Assembly (NCBI GenBank): GCA_022827245.1
Contig: JAJDTI010000138.1
Location: 1-64,000, forward strand
Direction: 5' to 3'
From: Pseudomonadales bacterium
GTDB taxonomy: Bacteria > Pseudomonadota > Gammaproteobacteria > Pseudomonadales > Azotimanducaceae
Length of the DNA: 64,000 nt
In this document: positions 37,524 through 47,266 of the stretch, one piece after another
Layout: every line of letters begins with the position of its first letter
How positions within the stretch are numbered: position 1 is the stretch's first letter
Translations under genes and position numbers: made by a program
Notes under the pieces: model-generated
Databases searched by the model: none
What the model was told of the DNA's origin: nothing
Seen by the model: the letters and a program-made list of their open reading frames with translations, nothing else

Positions 37524-38468
37524 ATGTCGGACCTGATCGTCTTCACGGGCAGCGCCAACCGCAACCTCGCCCGCCGCGTTGTCTGCGAACTCGGCCTGGA
37601 GCTGGGCAGGGCGACCGTGGGCCGCTTCAGCGACGGCGAGGTCAGCGTCGAAGTCGACGAGAACGTGCGGGGCAAGGACGTGTTCGTCATCCAGTCCACC
37701 TGCGCACCGACGAACGACAACCTGATGGAACTGTTCATCATGGCGGACGCCCTGCGGCGCGCCTCGGCGTACCGCATCACGGCCGTGGTGCCGTACTTCG
37801 GCTACGCGCGGCAGGATCGCCGGCCGCGCTCCGCGCGCGTCGCCATCAGCGCCAAGGTGATCGCGGACATGATCGGGGGCGTCGGCATCGACCGGCTGCT
37901 GACGGTGGACCTGCATGCCGACCAGATACAGGGCTTCTTCAAGATTCCGGTGGACAACGTGTACGGCTCGCCGGTGCTCGTGGAGGAAGTGGCGCGCCTG
38001 GACTATGAGCGGCCGATCGTCGTCTCCCCCGACGTCGGCGGCGTCGTGCGCGCGCGGGCGATCGCGAAGCAACTGAACGACCTGGACCTCGCGATCATCG
38101 ACAAGCGACGCGCAAGGGCCAACCACGCCGAGGTGATGCACGTCATCGGGGAAGTCGATGGGCGCACGGCCGTGCTGGTGGACGACATCGTGGACACCGC
38201 GGGGACCCTGTGCACGGCGGCGAGGGCGCTCAAGGAAGCCGGCGCGGTCGAAGTCGTGGCCTACATCACGCACCCGGTCCTCTCCGGCGGGGCCGTCGAA
38301 CGGGTCGAGGGTTCGGACATCGACGAAATGGTGGTGACCGACACGATCCCGCTCGGCCAGACGGCGCTGGCGTGCGGCAAGATTCGCCAACTGAGCCTCG
38401 ACCGGCTGCTCGCGGAGTCCATCCGGCGCGTCAGCAAGGAAGAGTCGATCAGCGAAATGTTTCATTGA
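37524..38468 (+). CDS. prs: Ribose-phosphate pyrophosphokinase
   Basis: A 314-residue class I PRPP synthase that makes phosphoribosyl diphosphate from ribose 5-phosphate and [44 protein letters not shown] and the PRPP loop [12 protein letters not shown] are all present. It supplies nucleotide, histidine and NAD synthesis. The ATG at 37524 follows two short duplications. L25, pth and ychF come next on the same strand. Confidence 0.97.
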   Translation: MSDLIVFTGSANRNLARRVVCELGLELGRATVGRFSDGEVSVEVDENVRGKDVFVIQSTCAPTNDNLMELFIMADALRRASAYRITAVVPYFGYARQDRRPRSARVAISAKVIADMIGGVGIDRLLTVDLHADQIQGFFKIPVDNVYGSPVLVEEVARLDYERPIVVSPDVGGVVRARAIAKQLNDLDLAIIDKRRARANHAEVMHVIGEVDGRTAVLVDDIVDTAGTLCTAARALKEAGAVEVVAYITHPVLSGGAVERVEGSDIDEMVVTDTIPLGQTALACGKIRQLSLDRLLAESIRRVSKEESISEMFH

Positions 38469-38528
38469 TCCCCGCGGGGCCCCGGCGTGCGGCGCCGGGC
38501 AGCCGGCGGGATGGAGCGGAGACAGAAC

Positions 38529-39242
38529 ATGGCAGAACAGATCGTTCTCGAGGTCGAGGCGCGCGACGGTCTCGGCACCGGCGCGAGCCGACGCCTGCGG
38601 CGCGAGGCGGACATGGTTCCCGGGATCCTGTACGGAGGCGCGGACGCGCCGGCGCCCATCGCGCTGTCGTACCGGACGCTGACCCGGGCCATGCAGCAGG
38701 AGGCGTTCTTCTCGCAGGTGCTCGATGTCGCGCTGAATGGGGAGCACTGCCAGGCGGTGCTCCGGGAACTGCAGCGTCATCCGGCCACCGACCGGGTGCT
38801 GCACGTCGACCTGCTGCGCATCCAGGCGGACAGGCCGATCCAGATCGCGGTGCCGCTGCACTTCGTGAACGAGGACAAGTGCCTCGGCGTCCGCACCGGG
38901 GGAGGGACGATCACCCGCAACATGATCGAACTGGAGGTGTCGTGCCTGCCGGGGGACCTGCCGGAGCACATCGAGATCGACCTCGAGCCGCTCGACGTCG
39001 GGCACTCGGTACACCTCTCCGAACTCGCGGTGCCGGACGGCGTCACGATCGTCGCGCTGGCTCACGGAGCGGACCGCGACGCGGCGGTGGTGAGCGTCCA
39101 GATTCCGCGCGGAGGGCTGCTCGACGAGGAAGAGGAGCTGGCGGCCGAGGGCGAGGAGGGCGTCGGTGACGAGGCGGCAGCCGGCGAAGGCGATGCCGAC
39201 GCGTCCGGGTCGGACGAGGGCGAGGCGTCCGAGGAAAGCTGA
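38529..39242 (+). CDS. rplY: 50S ribosomal protein L25 (general stress protein Ctc form)
   Basis: A 237-residue long-form L25. The N-terminal 5S rRNA-binding domain (about 1-95) includes RLRREADMVPGILYGG, and the TL5/Ctc beta domain follows (to about 190). The tail is strongly acidic (runs of Glu, Asp, Ser, Gly), as often in the long form. The ATG at 38529 is chosen over an upstream ATG because MAEQIVLEVEARDGLG matches the family start and GGAG precedes it. Confidence 0.95.
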   Translation: MAEQIVLEVEARDGLGTGASRRLRREADMVPGILYGGADAPAPIALSYRTLTRAMQQEAFFSQVLDVALNGEHCQAVLRELQRHPATDRVLHVDLLRIQADRPIQIAVPLHFVNEDKCLGVRTGGGTITRNMIELEVSCLPGDLPEHIEIDLEPLDVGHSVHLSELAVPDGVTIVALAHGADRDAAVVSVQIPRGGLLDEEEELAAEGEEGVGDEAAAGEGDADASGSDEGEASEES

Positions 39243-39266
39243 CCGCGTCCTGAGGGTTGCCGACGC

Positions 39267-39881
39267 ATGGCCGCGATCCGGCTGATCGCGGGGCTCGGCA
39301 ATCCCGGGCCCCGGTATCGCGACACACCCCACAACGTCGGGGCGCAGTGGGTGCGTGACGTAGCTGGGCGCTTTGGCGTGGCGCTCGCGGAACGGGCGCG
39401 GTTCAAGGGGCTCGTGGGCCGCGGCGACCTGCTCGGCCGGGACGTCCTGCTCCTCGTGCCGTCCACCTACATGAACCTCTCCGGGGAGTCCGTCGGCGCG
39501 CTCGCCCATTTCTATCGCGTCGAGCCCCCGGAAATCCTCGTCGCACACGACGAGGTGGACTTCCCGCTCGGCGTGACGCGGCTCAAGGTGGGTGGCCGTC
39601 GGGCGACGCACAACGGGATCGCGAGCGTGGCGGCCGGGCTCGGCAGCCGCAGTGACTTCGTGCGCCTGCGCATCGGCGTCGGCCATCCGGGGCGCTCGAG
39701 GATGGTCGGGTTTCTCACCGGTTCGCGCCTGCCCGCGGCGAGCCGGGCGCTGGTGCGCGAGAGCGGGGCGATGGACGATGCCCTGCTGGGCCTCGTGCTC
39801 GACGGCGAGTGGCAGGCCGCGATGAACCGCCTGCACGCGCGCGGTCCGGACGCGGAAGGCGCGGAAGGCGAGCGCGACTGA
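39267..39881 (+). CDS. pth: Peptidyl-tRNA hydrolase
   Basis: A 204-residue Pth1 that frees tRNAs from drop-off peptidyl-tRNA. Catalytic H22 and N12 are in GLGNPGPRYRDTPHNVG; FLLVPSTYMNLSGESV-like and VAHDEVDFPLG segments are conserved (VPSTYMNLSG, AHDEVDFP). The usual long N-H-N pattern continues in HNGIASVAAGLG. The C-terminus is short and charged. ychF starts at the base after its stop. Confidence 0.95.
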   Translation: MAAIRLIAGLGNPGPRYRDTPHNVGAQWVRDVAGRFGVALAERARFKGLVGRGDLLGRDVLLLVPSTYMNLSGESVGALAHFYRVEPPEILVAHDEVDFPLGVTRLKVGGRRATHNGIASVAAGLGSRSDFVRLRIGVGHPGRSRMVGFLTGSRLPAASRALVRESGAMDDALLGLVLDGEWQAAMNRLHARGPDAEGAEGERD

Positions 39882-40973
39882 ATGGGTTTCCGCTGCGGGA
39901 TCGTTGGCCTGCCGAACGTGGGCAAGTCGACGCTGTTCAACGCGCTCACGAACGCGGCGGTCGATGCCGCGAACTTCCCGTTCTGCACCATCGAGCCGAA
40001 CACGGGGGTCGTGCCGGTGCCCGACCCGAGGCTCTCGAGGATCGCCGAGCTGACGGACATGCCGCGAGCCGTCCCGTCGACCGTGGAGTTCGTCGACATC
40101 GCGGGGCTGGTGCGTGGCGCGGCGGCGGGGGAGGGGCTCGGCAACCGCTTCCTCGCCCACGTGCGGGAGATGCACGCCGTCGCCCACGTGGTCCGCTGCT
40201 TCGAGGACGACAACGTCGCCCACGTCTCGGGCGCGGTGTCGCCGACGGAGGACATCGCGGTCGTCCAGACCGAACTGGCGCTGGCGGACCTCGAAACGGT
40301 GGAGCGGAGCCGCGACCGGCTGCGTCGGTTGGCGGGTACGGGAGATGCGGACGCACGGGTCAGGGTGGAGCTGCTCGGTCGCCTGGAGGCGGGCCTGGAC
40401 GCCGGCGTCGCCGTGCGGGCCCTGGGGCTCGACCCGGCGGAACGCGAATCCCTCCGGGACCTGCACCTGCTGACCGCGAAGCCCGTGATGTACGTCGCGA
40501 ACGTCGCCGAGGACGGCTTTGCGCACAATCCCATGCTCGATGCGGTGCACGCGGCGGCCCGGGCCGAGGGCGCCGAGGTCGTCGCCGTCTGCAACCGCAT
40601 CGAGGCCGAGATCGCGGAACTGGCCGCCGACGAGCGCGGGGAGTTCCTCGCGGCGCTGGGTCTCGAGGAACCGTGCCTGGATCGGGTCATCCGCGCCGGT
40701 CACCGGTTGCTGGGGTTGCACGACTTCTTCACGGTCGGTCCGAAGGAGACCCGGGCGTGGACCGTGGCCCGGGGCGCGACGGCGCTGGAGGCGGCGGGCG
40801 TGATCCACACCGACTTCGAGCGCGGCTTCATCCGCGCCGAGGTGGTGGCTTACGAGGACTTCGTGGCCTGCCGCGGCGAGCACGGCGCGCGGGAAGCCGG
40901 CCGGTGGCGGCTGGAGGGCCGCGACTACGTCGTCCGGGATGGCGACGTCATGCGCTTTCGCTTCAACGTATGA
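39882..40973 (+). CDS. ychF: Redox/ROS-linked GTP/ATPase YchF (OLA1 family)
   Basis: A 363-residue Obg-like ATPase. The P-loop is GLPNVGKST (about residues 8-16), [11 protein letters not shown] follows, and the C-terminal TGS domain ends [20 protein letters not shown] in place of NKxE fits ATP rather than GTP preference of this family. It associates with ribosomes and stress responses. Adjacent to pth as in most proteobacteria. Confidence 0.96.
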   Translation: MGFRCGIVGLPNVGKSTLFNALTNAAVDAANFPFCTIEPNTGVVPVPDPRLSRIAELTDMPRAVPSTVEFVDIAGLVRGAAAGEGLGNRFLAHVREMHAVAHVVRCFEDDNVAHVSGAVSPTEDIAVVQTELALADLETVERSRDRLRRLAGTGDADARVRVELLGRLEAGLDAGVAVRALGLDPAERESLRDLHLLTAKPVMYVANVAEDGFAHNPMLDAVHAAARAEGAEVVAVCNRIEAEIAELAADERGEFLAALGLEEPCLDRVIRAGHRLLGLHDFFTVGPKETRAWTVARGATALEAAGVIHTDFERGFIRAEVVAYEDFVACRGEHGAREAGRWRLEGRDYVVRDGDVMRFRFNV

Positions 40974-41036
40974 GCCCCCTTGCCGGGGGACGGCGCCGCC
41001 GATAGCCTCACTCCGACTGGCCCGCACGGCGTCGGA

Positions 41037-42224
41037 ATGCAATCGTCAACGATCCCCGAGGAAACAGCACGCCCGGACCCATCCGCGGGCGCGCCGGCCG
41101 CGCGCCGCGAAGGTGAGTCGGCGTGGGATCGGGACGTGCGGCTGTGGACGGAGCCGAAGCCGCCGCTCACGCGCTACCTGCAGCACGCGGTCGTGGACAG
41201 CGGGAGGAGTCCGCTCTCGATCGCGCGCGAGTACATCGGGCTCGCGCGCGGGCGCGGCAGGTTGACGCTCCAGGAGTACGTGCAGTACGGCGTGTACGAC
41301 CCGTCGCTCGACGACGACGGGAGGAGCCGCTTCCTCTCGGAGAGGCTGCACTGGCCGATCGTGCACCGGTGCAACGACATCGCGTGGCAGGCGGCCACGG
41401 AAGACAAGTGGCTGTGCGGGCGGATCCTCGACATCGCCGGCCTCCGCCAGCCGCCCACCGTGGCCGTGATCGACACGACCGAGCGAACGTACCCGGGCAC
41501 CCCCACGATCCGTTCGGAACGTGAGTTCGGCGAGGTGGTCCGCGCGTGCTTCGGCGAGCGGGGGCCGTTGTTCTGCAAGCCCAACCAGGGGCTTGCGAGC
41601 TACGGCGCCTTCGTCGTGGACCGCGTCGAGCCCGACCGGCTGCACGTCGATGGAGAGGGCTGGATGACGTACGACGCGTGCTTCGCCGAGTTCATCGCCG
41701 GCAACTGCTACGTCGTGCAGCCCGTGCAGCGCAACCACCCGTCCCTGGCGCGCTACACGGACCGGCTCGCCACCGTGCGGGTCTACCTGCTCCGCACCGA
41801 CTCGGGCGTGAAGCTGCCGTTCGCGGCGCTCAAGATGGCGGCATCGGAGCACGTCGCGGACAACTACTGGCGGCCGGGCAACCTGGCCTGCGACGTTGAC
41901 CCGGCCACGGGCGCGATCCTCAGCGCCCGGACGAAGGACGCGTTCGGGACGACCGATCACGAGGTACACCCGGACACCGGCGCGCGCCTGGTCGGCGAAC
42001 GCGTGCCCATGTGGGAGGACCTCGTGGCCCTGGCGCGCGAGTGCTCCGGCATCTTCGCGCCGATCCGGTACCAGTCGATGGACATCGCGATCCTGGCGGA
42101 GGGGCCGTCGATCATCGAGGTCAACACCGGGGGCGCGTTCACCATCCCGCAGCTCGCCGGCGGTCGCGGCTTCCTGACGGACCAGGTGCTGGAGTTCTTC
42201 CGGGCGTGCGGCTACCGGGGTTGA
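41037..42224 (+). CDS. ATP-grasp protein, sugar-transfer-associated type
   Basis: A 395-residue cytoplasmic protein. The second half resembles the ATP-grasp domain seen beside polysaccharide genes (PF14397-like): FCKPNQGLASYGAF, ATVRVYLLRTDSG, KMAASEHVADNYWRPGNLA and YQSMDIAILAEGPSIIEVN. Such proteins are thought to ligate carboxylates to amino groups or modify sugars; no substrate is known. The N-terminal 100 residues are specific to the family. ATG 41037 is chosen; an upstream TTG at 40980 adds only low-complexity residues. It is not near sugar genes, only ychF. Confidence 0.75.
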   Translation: MQSSTIPEETARPDPSAGAPAARREGESAWDRDVRLWTEPKPPLTRYLQHAVVDSGRSPLSIAREYIGLARGRGRLTLQEYVQYGVYDPSLDDDGRSRFLSERLHWPIVHRCNDIAWQAATEDKWLCGRILDIAGLRQPPTVAVIDTTERTYPGTPTIRSEREFGEVVRACFGERGPLFCKPNQGLASYGAFVVDRVEPDRLHVDGEGWMTYDACFAEFIAGNCYVVQPVQRNHPSLARYTDRLATVRVYLLRTDSGVKLPFAALKMAASEHVADNYWRPGNLACDVDPATGAILSARTKDAFGTTDHEVHPDTGARLVGERVPMWEDLVALARECSGIFAPIRYQSMDIAILAEGPSIIEVNTGGAFTIPQLAGGRGFLTDQVLEFFRACGYRG

Positions 42225-42242
42225 CGTCCCGCGGCAACCCGT

Positions 42243-44429
42243 TCAACCCACGCGCGCGACGGGGATCAGCTCGGGCCGGCGCAGCCGCTTGCGGCCGTAC
42301 AGGATCAACCCGGAGAATGCGGCGGTGGTCATGAGGACGACGCCCAGGATCCACAGGCCCGACGACAGCGGATCGCCGGCGAAGGTCCCGACCTGGTAGC
42401 AGAGCACGGCGGCCCCGTATGCCGTGACCACGGACCACGCCGTGCTGAAGGCGGCCCAACCGGGGCCGATCTCCTTGTAGATCACGCCGATCGTGGCGAC
42501 GCACGGCATGTAAAGCAGGATGAACAGCAGGTAGCTGAACGCGCCGAGTTCGCCGTGGAAGAGGCCCCGCATCGCCTGGATGGTGCTGATCTCCACGGCC
42601 TGCTCCGCTGCCGCGGTGGCCGTGTCGGACACGTCGCCCACGTCCATGCCGAGGGGGTCGGTAAGCGTGTCGCCGATGCCGGCCAAGTTGTCTCCGATGC
42701 TCTCCCACGCGGCGCCGAGTTCGCGGCCGAGATCGAATGGCCGTGCGTCGGGCGGCTGCACCGCGTAGAGCGCGTCGAGGGTCCCGACGACCACCTCCTT
42801 CGCGAAGATCCCGGTGAAGATGCCCACCGTCGCGGGCCAGTTGTCCTCGTCGATGCCCATCGGGTGGAACACCGGCGTGATGGCGCGCCCGATGGCGGAG
42901 AGCGCGGACTTCTCCTGGTTCTCGTTGCCGAATGAACCGTCCGTGCCGACGGAGTTGACGACGTTCAGCACGATGACCACGAGCACGATGGCCTTGCCGG
43001 CCCGCAGCACGAAGCCCTTCAGGCGCTGCCAGGAGTGGATCAGGATGCCGCGCAGCGTCGGCAGGTGGTACGGCGGCAGTTCGAGCACGAACGTCGATAC
43101 GGGACTCTGCAGCAGGTGCCGACGGACCGCGAGCGCCGACAGGACGGCGACCGCGACGCCAATCAGGTAGAGGGCGAAGACGAGGTTCTGCCCGTTGTCG
43201 GGAAAGAAGGCGGCCACGAACAGCGCATAGACCGTCAGCCGCGCGCCGCACGACATGTACGGCGCCATGATCGTGGTCAGGATACGGTCGGGCTCCCGGT
43301 CGAGGCTGCGGGTCGCCATGACCGAGGGCACGTTGCAGCCGAAACCCACCACCAGCGGCACGAACGACTTGCCGGGCAGCCCCACGCGCTGCGTCAGGCG
43401 ATCGAGCACGAACGCCACGCGGCCCATGTACCCGGAGTCCTCGAGGAAGGACAGGAACAGGAAGAGGCAGGCGATGACCGGGATGAACGTGCCGACGAGC
43501 TGGACCCCGCCGCCGACGCCGTCCGCCAGGAAGGTCGTCAGCCACACGGGCAGCCCGAGCCACTGGTAGGCCGCGCGCGGGCCCTCGACGAAGAGCGCGG
43601 AGCCCGCGATGTCGAAGAAATCGATGAACGCCGAGCCGACGTTGATCGTGAACATGAACATCAGGTAGATGACGGCGAGGAAGACGGGAAAGGCCAGTAC
43701 GCGATGCAGGGCGACGGCATCGATCAGGTCCGTGACCGTGCGTTGGACCGTCCTGGCGTGCACCACGCCGTCGAGGATCGCGTCGATGCGGCGGTAACGC
43801 TCCTCGCTCGTTGCGTCGGCGTCCCGCGCGTCGGCGGTCCGCCCATGCGCCCCGGCGTCCGCGGCCGTGCCGAGCGCCTCGCGCAACGCGGCCAGCCCCC
43901 GGCGCCGGGTCGCGACCAGGGGGACGACCGGGCAGCCGAGGGCCGCGGACAGCGCGTCGGCATCCACCGTCATGCCGTGACGGCGCGCGACATCCACCAT
44001 GTTGAGGGCCACGACCACGGGAAGACCCCGGTCGAGAAGCTGTGTTGTGAGGTAGAGGCCGCGGGACAGGCTGGACGCGTCGACCACGTTGACGAACACG
44101 TCGCCTCCGCCCCGCTCGATGTAGCCCCGCTCGATGTAGTCCCGCGCGATCCGCTCGTCGACCGCGTCGGCGGACTCGGCGTCGGACAGCCCGTATGTCC
44201 CGGGGAGGTCGACGACCTCGAACCGCTCGCCGCGCAAGCGAAAAGACCCGGTCTTGCGCTCGACCGTCACCCCCGGCCAGTTCCCGACCCGCTGCCGCGC
44301 GCCGGTCAGGCCGTTGAACAGCGTGGTCTTGCCGCAGTTGGGATTGCCGACGAGGGCGATTCGTGCGGGCTCGGCGCTGTCGCCCGTCGCCGCGTCTTCC
44401 GCCCGCGCCTGCCGCCGGCCGGGCGTCAT
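42243..44429 (-). CDS. feoB: Ferrous iron transporter FeoB
   Basis: A 728-residue FeoB. The G-protein domain begins GNPNCGKTTLFNGLTG (about residue 28), with switch VGNWPGVTVE and DLPGTYGLSD, followed by the GDI region and the membrane domain with two Gate motifs (GFGCNVPSVMATR and YMSCGARLTV). A small in-frame duplication codes IERGYIERG near residue 100. It imports Fe(II) across the inner membrane. The start overlaps the feoA stop (ATGA). No feoC is present. Confidence 0.96.
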   Translation of the reverse strand: MTPGRRQARAEDAATGDSAEPARIALVGNPNCGKTTLFNGLTGARQRVGNWPGVTVERKTGSFRLRGERFEVVDLPGTYGLSDAESADAVDERIARDYIERGYIERGGGDVFVNVVDASSLSRGLYLTTQLLDRGLPVVVALNMVDVARRHGMTVDADALSAALGCPVVPLVATRRRGLAALREALGTAADAGAHGRTADARDADATSEERYRRIDAILDGVVHARTVQRTVTDLIDAVALHRVLAFPVFLAVIYLMFMFTINVGSAFIDFFDIAGSALFVEGPRAAYQWLGLPVWLTTFLADGVGGGVQLVGTFIPVIACLFLFLSFLEDSGYMGRVAFVLDRLTQRVGLPGKSFVPLVVGFGCNVPSVMATRSLDREPDRILTTIMAPYMSCGARLTVYALFVAAFFPDNGQNLVFALYLIGVAVAVLSALAVRRHLLQSPVSTFVLELPPYHLPTLRGILIHSWQRLKGFVLRAGKAIVLVVIVLNVVNSVGTDGSFGNENQEKSALSAIGRAITPVFHPMGIDEDNWPATVGIFTGIFAKEVVVGTLDALYAVQPPDARPFDLGRELGAAWESIGDNLAGIGDTLTDPLGMDVGDVSDTATAAAEQAVEISTIQAMRGLFHGELGAFSYLLFILLYMPCVATIGVIYKEIGPGWAAFSTAWSVVTAYGAAVLCYQVGTFAGDPLSSGLWILGVVLMTTAAFSGLILYGRKRLRRPELIPVARVG

Positions 44430-44656
44430 GTGCGTTCGATCTCCACAGCCGTGGCTTCGGCGGGTCGTAGCGCGAGTCTGAAACCGCGGAAATGGATCTC
44501 GACGGGGTCGCCGAGGGGCGCGAAGCGCTGGACCCGGAACTCCGTCCCGGGAGTCAGGCCAAGGCTCCCGAGCCTCTGTACCAGTTCGCCGCTGTCCCCA
44601 AAGGAGACGACGCGGGCGCGTTCACCCACCGCGAGGTCTGCGATCGTGAGTGGCAT
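44426..44656 (-). CDS. feoA: Ferrous iron transport protein FeoA
   Basis: A 76-residue SH3-like FeoA (VVSFGDSGELVQRLGSLGLTPG, IHFRGFRLALRPAEA). It helps FeoB function at the cytoplasmic face. It overlaps feoB by 4 bases. A Fur box ends 14 bases upstream of the ATG, and fur itself lies 84 bases upstream on the same strand, so the unit is likely iron-repressed. Confidence 0.93.
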   Translation of the reverse strand: MPLTIADLAVGERARVVSFGDSGELVQRLGSLGLTPGTEFRVQRFAPLGDPVEIHFRGFRLALRPAEATAVEIERT

Positions 44657-44669
44657 GGCCCGATACTAG

Positions 44670-44684
44670 ATGGAAATAATTCTC
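44670..44684 (-). promoter_or_regulatory. Fur box upstream of feoAB
   Basis: On the minus strand TGAGAATTATTTCCA matches the 7-1-7 Fur consensus TGATAATNATTATCA at 11 of 14 fixed positions. It stands in an AT-rich island (44668-44693) between fur and feoA. TAGTAT just downstream on the same strand is a possible -10, so Fur binding would block it. Confidence 0.75.
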
Positions 44685-44740
44685 ATTTACAAGCGGTGGG
44701 GGAGCCGCGGGCGAGGTCTCACGGGGATCGGCTGGCGCCG

Positions 44741-45148
44741 TCAGCCGTCGGGCAGCCTGCGCACGTAGAGTACGAGTTCGTGGTCCACGAGTTCGTAGCC
44801 GTGCTCCTTCACGACCTCTTTCTGCAGGGTTTCGATGCGCTCGTTCACGAACTCGGTCACCGTCCCCGTGTCGACGTCGACCATGTGGTCGTGATGCGCT
44901 TCGTCGGCGAGTTCGTACACGGCGTGCCCGTCGTCGAAGTTGTGACGGTCGACGATCCCGGCGCTCTCGAACTGGGTCAGCACGCGGTACACGGTGGCGA
45001 GTCCGACGGACTCGTCGGTCTGAATGAGACGCTTGTAGACGTCCTCCGCGCTCAGGTGGTGGGGCTCCGCGTTCTCCAGCACTTCGAGCACCTTGAGCCG
45101 CGGCAGCGTCACCTTCAGTCCGGCGCTTTTCAGGTTCCGTTGTGGCAC
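44741..45148 (-). CDS. fur: Ferric uptake regulator Fur
   Basis: A 135-residue Fur. The winged helix has NLKSAGLKVTLPRLKVLEVL and GLATVYRVLTQFESAGIV; metal ligands are in the EAHHDHMVDVDTG region and in HEL near the end. It lacks the C-x2-C pair and the C-terminal Cys/His tail of E. coli Fur, matching the Pseudomonas type that ends VDHxLVLYVR. GTG 45148 follows GGAAGG; ATG 45199 is a possible longer start. It lies upstream of its probable target feoAB. Confidence 0.94.
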   Translation of the reverse strand: MPQRNLKSAGLKVTLPRLKVLEVLENAEPHHLSAEDVYKRLIQTDESVGLATVYRVLTQFESAGIVDRHNFDDGHAVYELADEAHHDHMVDVDTGTVTEFVNERIETLQKEVVKEHGYELVDHELVLYVRRLPDG

Positions 45149-45312
45149 TGTCCCTTCCCGGACGCGTTGCGCTCTGACGCCCTGCAGGCGGTCCCGCATG
45201 GCGCTCCCCGGAGCATTGAGGCACCGTACTACCTCGGCTATCGCGCGTCCAGCGCCATCGTCGGGGGAGCCCCGGGCAGGGCTTGCCCGGGTGGCGCAGG
45301 CGGGAATTCCGA

Positions 45313-45318
45313 TACAAT
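45313..45318 (+). promoter_or_regulatory. Candidate -10 element (TACAAT) before the Rieske oxygenase
   Basis: GATACAAT in GC-rich surroundings, 34 bases before the TTG start at 45353. The upstream ATG at 45317 overlaps this hexamer, which argues against it as the translation start. A -35 at standard distance is not evident. Confidence 0.4.
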
Positions 45319-45352
45319 GCGCCGCGGGACGCATCCCGGAGAACCGCGGCCA

Positions 45353-46441
45353 TTGAACAGCAGTAACGCGACGCCGGCTCGGGACGATGACGCCGCCCCC
45401 GCGGGCGCCTTCCCGGAAGGGTGGTATTTCGTTTCAGCGCTCGCGAGCCTGCGCCGGCAACGGCTGATCGAGAAGGTCTGGCTGGGCCAGGAAATCGTCG
45501 CCTGGTGTGACGACGAAGGAACCGTCTGCGTCGCGGAGGCGTACTGCGCGCACCTCGGCTCGCACCTCGGCCCTGGCGTCGGCGGCCGCGTCCGGCAGGG
45601 TTGCCTCGTGTGTCCGTTCCACGGCTTCGAGTACGACGTGACCGGCCAGTGCGTCGCGACGCCGGGGGCCGCCCCACCGACGAACGCGCGGCTCAAGGTC
45701 TTCGAGACGCAGGAGATCGCCGGCATGCTGTTCGCCTGGTGGAGTCCGGTAGGCCGTTCGCCCCAGTGGCGCCTCCCGGAGCTTGAGCAGGACGGTTGGG
45801 GCGGGGTCGGCTTCCGGGCGTTCCGTCTGCGTTCGCATCCCGAGTACATGGCCGAGAACGCCGTCGACGTAAACCACCTGTCGCATTTGCACGGCTATCA
45901 CGAGACGCACCCGGTCGGCCGGGTCGCCGTGGACGGGGCGCACCTGCGCAGTGCGTTCGACTTCAAGCGGAGGGGCCGGGTCGCCGGGCTCTGGGCGGTC
46001 GAGACCAGCGTGTCGGCCGTGGTGAACCTGTATGGGCTCGGTTACTCGTTCGTCAACATCCACGAACGTACCATCGATGTTCACGCGCGGTTCTGGGTAC
46101 TCACCACACCGGTGGACGTCACCCGGACGGACCTGCTCCTCGCCTGCCAGTTGCGCCCCCTGGCGCGCCCGAAGCGCGCCGTCCTCGGCCTGCGCTTCCT
46201 CCCCGTCGGCCTGCGCACGCGCCTCTACACCCAGTTTCTCCTGAACGGACAGGCCCGGGACGTCCGCCAGGACCTGCCGATCTGGAGCCACAGACGGTAC
46301 ACGCCCCGCCCGAAACTGAACCGGCTGGACGGAGAGATCATGGTCTTTCGCCGCTATTGCAGGCAGTTCTATCCGGGGGACGCCGACACCGCCGCCCGAG
46401 AACCGCCCGGGCGGCAGTCGGGTCGCAGCGTCATGGCGTGA
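45353..46441 (+). CDS. Rieske [2Fe-2S] non-haem iron oxygenase, KshA/DAF-36-like
   Basis: A 362-residue oxygenase alpha subunit. The Rieske centre is C65-x-H67 and C87-x2-H90 (YCAHLG and CPFHGFEYD). The mononuclear iron site is D172-x2-H175-x4-H180 in NAVDVNHLSHLHGY. Overall layout resembles the sterol-acting KshA and cholesterol 7-desaturase groups, but sterol use is inference. It needs an electron-transfer partner that is not adjacent; the only reductase-like gene seen (11.9-13.1 kb) carries a stop. TTG 45353 has GGAGAA upstream. The stop overlaps the GTG of an ABC permease, tying it to an importer. Confidence 0.85.
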   Translation: MNSSNATPARDDDAAPAGAFPEGWYFVSALASLRRQRLIEKVWLGQEIVAWCDDEGTVCVAEAYCAHLGSHLGPGVGGRVRQGCLVCPFHGFEYDVTGQCVATPGAAPPTNARLKVFETQEIAGMLFAWWSPVGRSPQWRLPELEQDGWGGVGFRAFRLRSHPEYMAENAVDVNHLSHLHGYHETHPVGRVAVDGAHLRSAFDFKRRGRVAGLWAVETSVSAVVNLYGLGYSFVNIHERTIDVHARFWVLTTPVDVTRTDLLLACQLRPLARPKRAVLGLRFLPVGLRTRLYTQFLLNGQARDVRQDLPIWSHRRYTPRPKLNRLDGEIMVFRRYCRQFYPGDADTAAREPPGRQSGRSVMA

Positions 46442-47256
46442 GCCCGCGAGCCGGCGTGGGGACCACGCTGCACCGCGCCTTCTGTGCGGCGGTATTCGTC
46501 TTCCTGATCGCTCCGATCCTGGTGATCGTGCCGCTCAGCTTCAACGCCGAGCCGTACTTCACCTTCACCGAGGGCATGCTGCGGCTGGACCCGGACGCGT
46601 GGTCGCTGCGCTGGTACCGGACCGTTGCGGGGGATGAGCAGTGGCTGCAGGCGGTGGTCAACAGTATCGTGATCGGCGTCGGGGCGACGGTGTTGGCAAC
46701 GACCCTGGGCGTGGTCGCGGCCCTCGGCCTGGCCGACCCCCGCATGCCCGGTCGAAGGCTGGCGATGGGGCTGCTCATCTCGCCCATGGTCACGCCCGTG
46801 ATCGTCTCCGCCGCGGGCATGTTCTTCTTCTACACGAGCCTCGGCCTGGCGCAGACGCACGTCGGACTGATACTCGCGCACGCGGCCCTCGGGACGCCGT
46901 TCGTGGTCATCACGGTGACGGCGACCCTGTCGGGCTTCGATGCGAACCTGTTGCGGGCGGCGGCGGGACTCGGGGCCGGTCCGTGGGTGGGGTTCCGGCG
47001 GGTCCAGTTGCCGATCATCCTGCCCGGGGTCGTCTCGGGCGCGCTGTTCGCCTTCGCGACGTCGTTCGACGAGGTGGTGACCGTCCTGTTCATGGGGGGC
47101 GTGGAACAGCGCACCATTCCGCGGCAGATGTGGTCGGGCGTGCGCGAGGAGATCAGTCCCGCGATCCTGGCGGTCGCGACCCTGCTGATCCTGTTCGCGC
47201 TGTTCCTGATGGGTACGGTGGAGTGGCTGCGCCGGCGCGGCGGCCGGCCGGCTTGA
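46438..47256 (+). CDS. ABC transporter permease, PotC-like
   Basis: A 272-residue inner-membrane permease with six helices and the EAA-type loop (GLGAGPWVGFRRVQLPIILPGVVSGALFA is its core; key block LGAGPWVGFRRVQLPII). SFDEVVTVLFMGG is typical of the PotC/PhnE-like polyamine and opine family. GTG 46438 overlaps the Rieske gene by 4 bases; the ATPase gene follows after 10 bases. Ligand unknown. Confidence 0.86.
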   Translation: MSPRAGVGTTLHRAFCAAVFVFLIAPILVIVPLSFNAEPYFTFTEGMLRLDPDAWSLRWYRTVAGDEQWLQAVVNSIVIGVGATVLATTLGVVAALGLADPRMPGRRLAMGLLISPMVTPVIVSAAGMFFFYTSLGLAQTHVGLILAHAALGTPFVVITVTATLSGFDANLLRAAAGLGAGPWVGFRRVQLPIILPGVVSGALFAFATSFDEVVTVLFMGGVEQRTIPRQMWSGVREEISPAILAVATLLILFALFLMGTVEWLRRRGGRPA

Positions 47257-47266
47257 GGAGGGAACC

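Noticed and set aside
36897-41042. A 1381-codon open frame on the minus strand
   Set aside because: It runs antisense to lolB, tRNA-Gln, prs, rplY, pth and ychF, all firmly identified, and its translation is Arg/His/Pro-rich. Long open antisense frames are expected at about 70% G+C.
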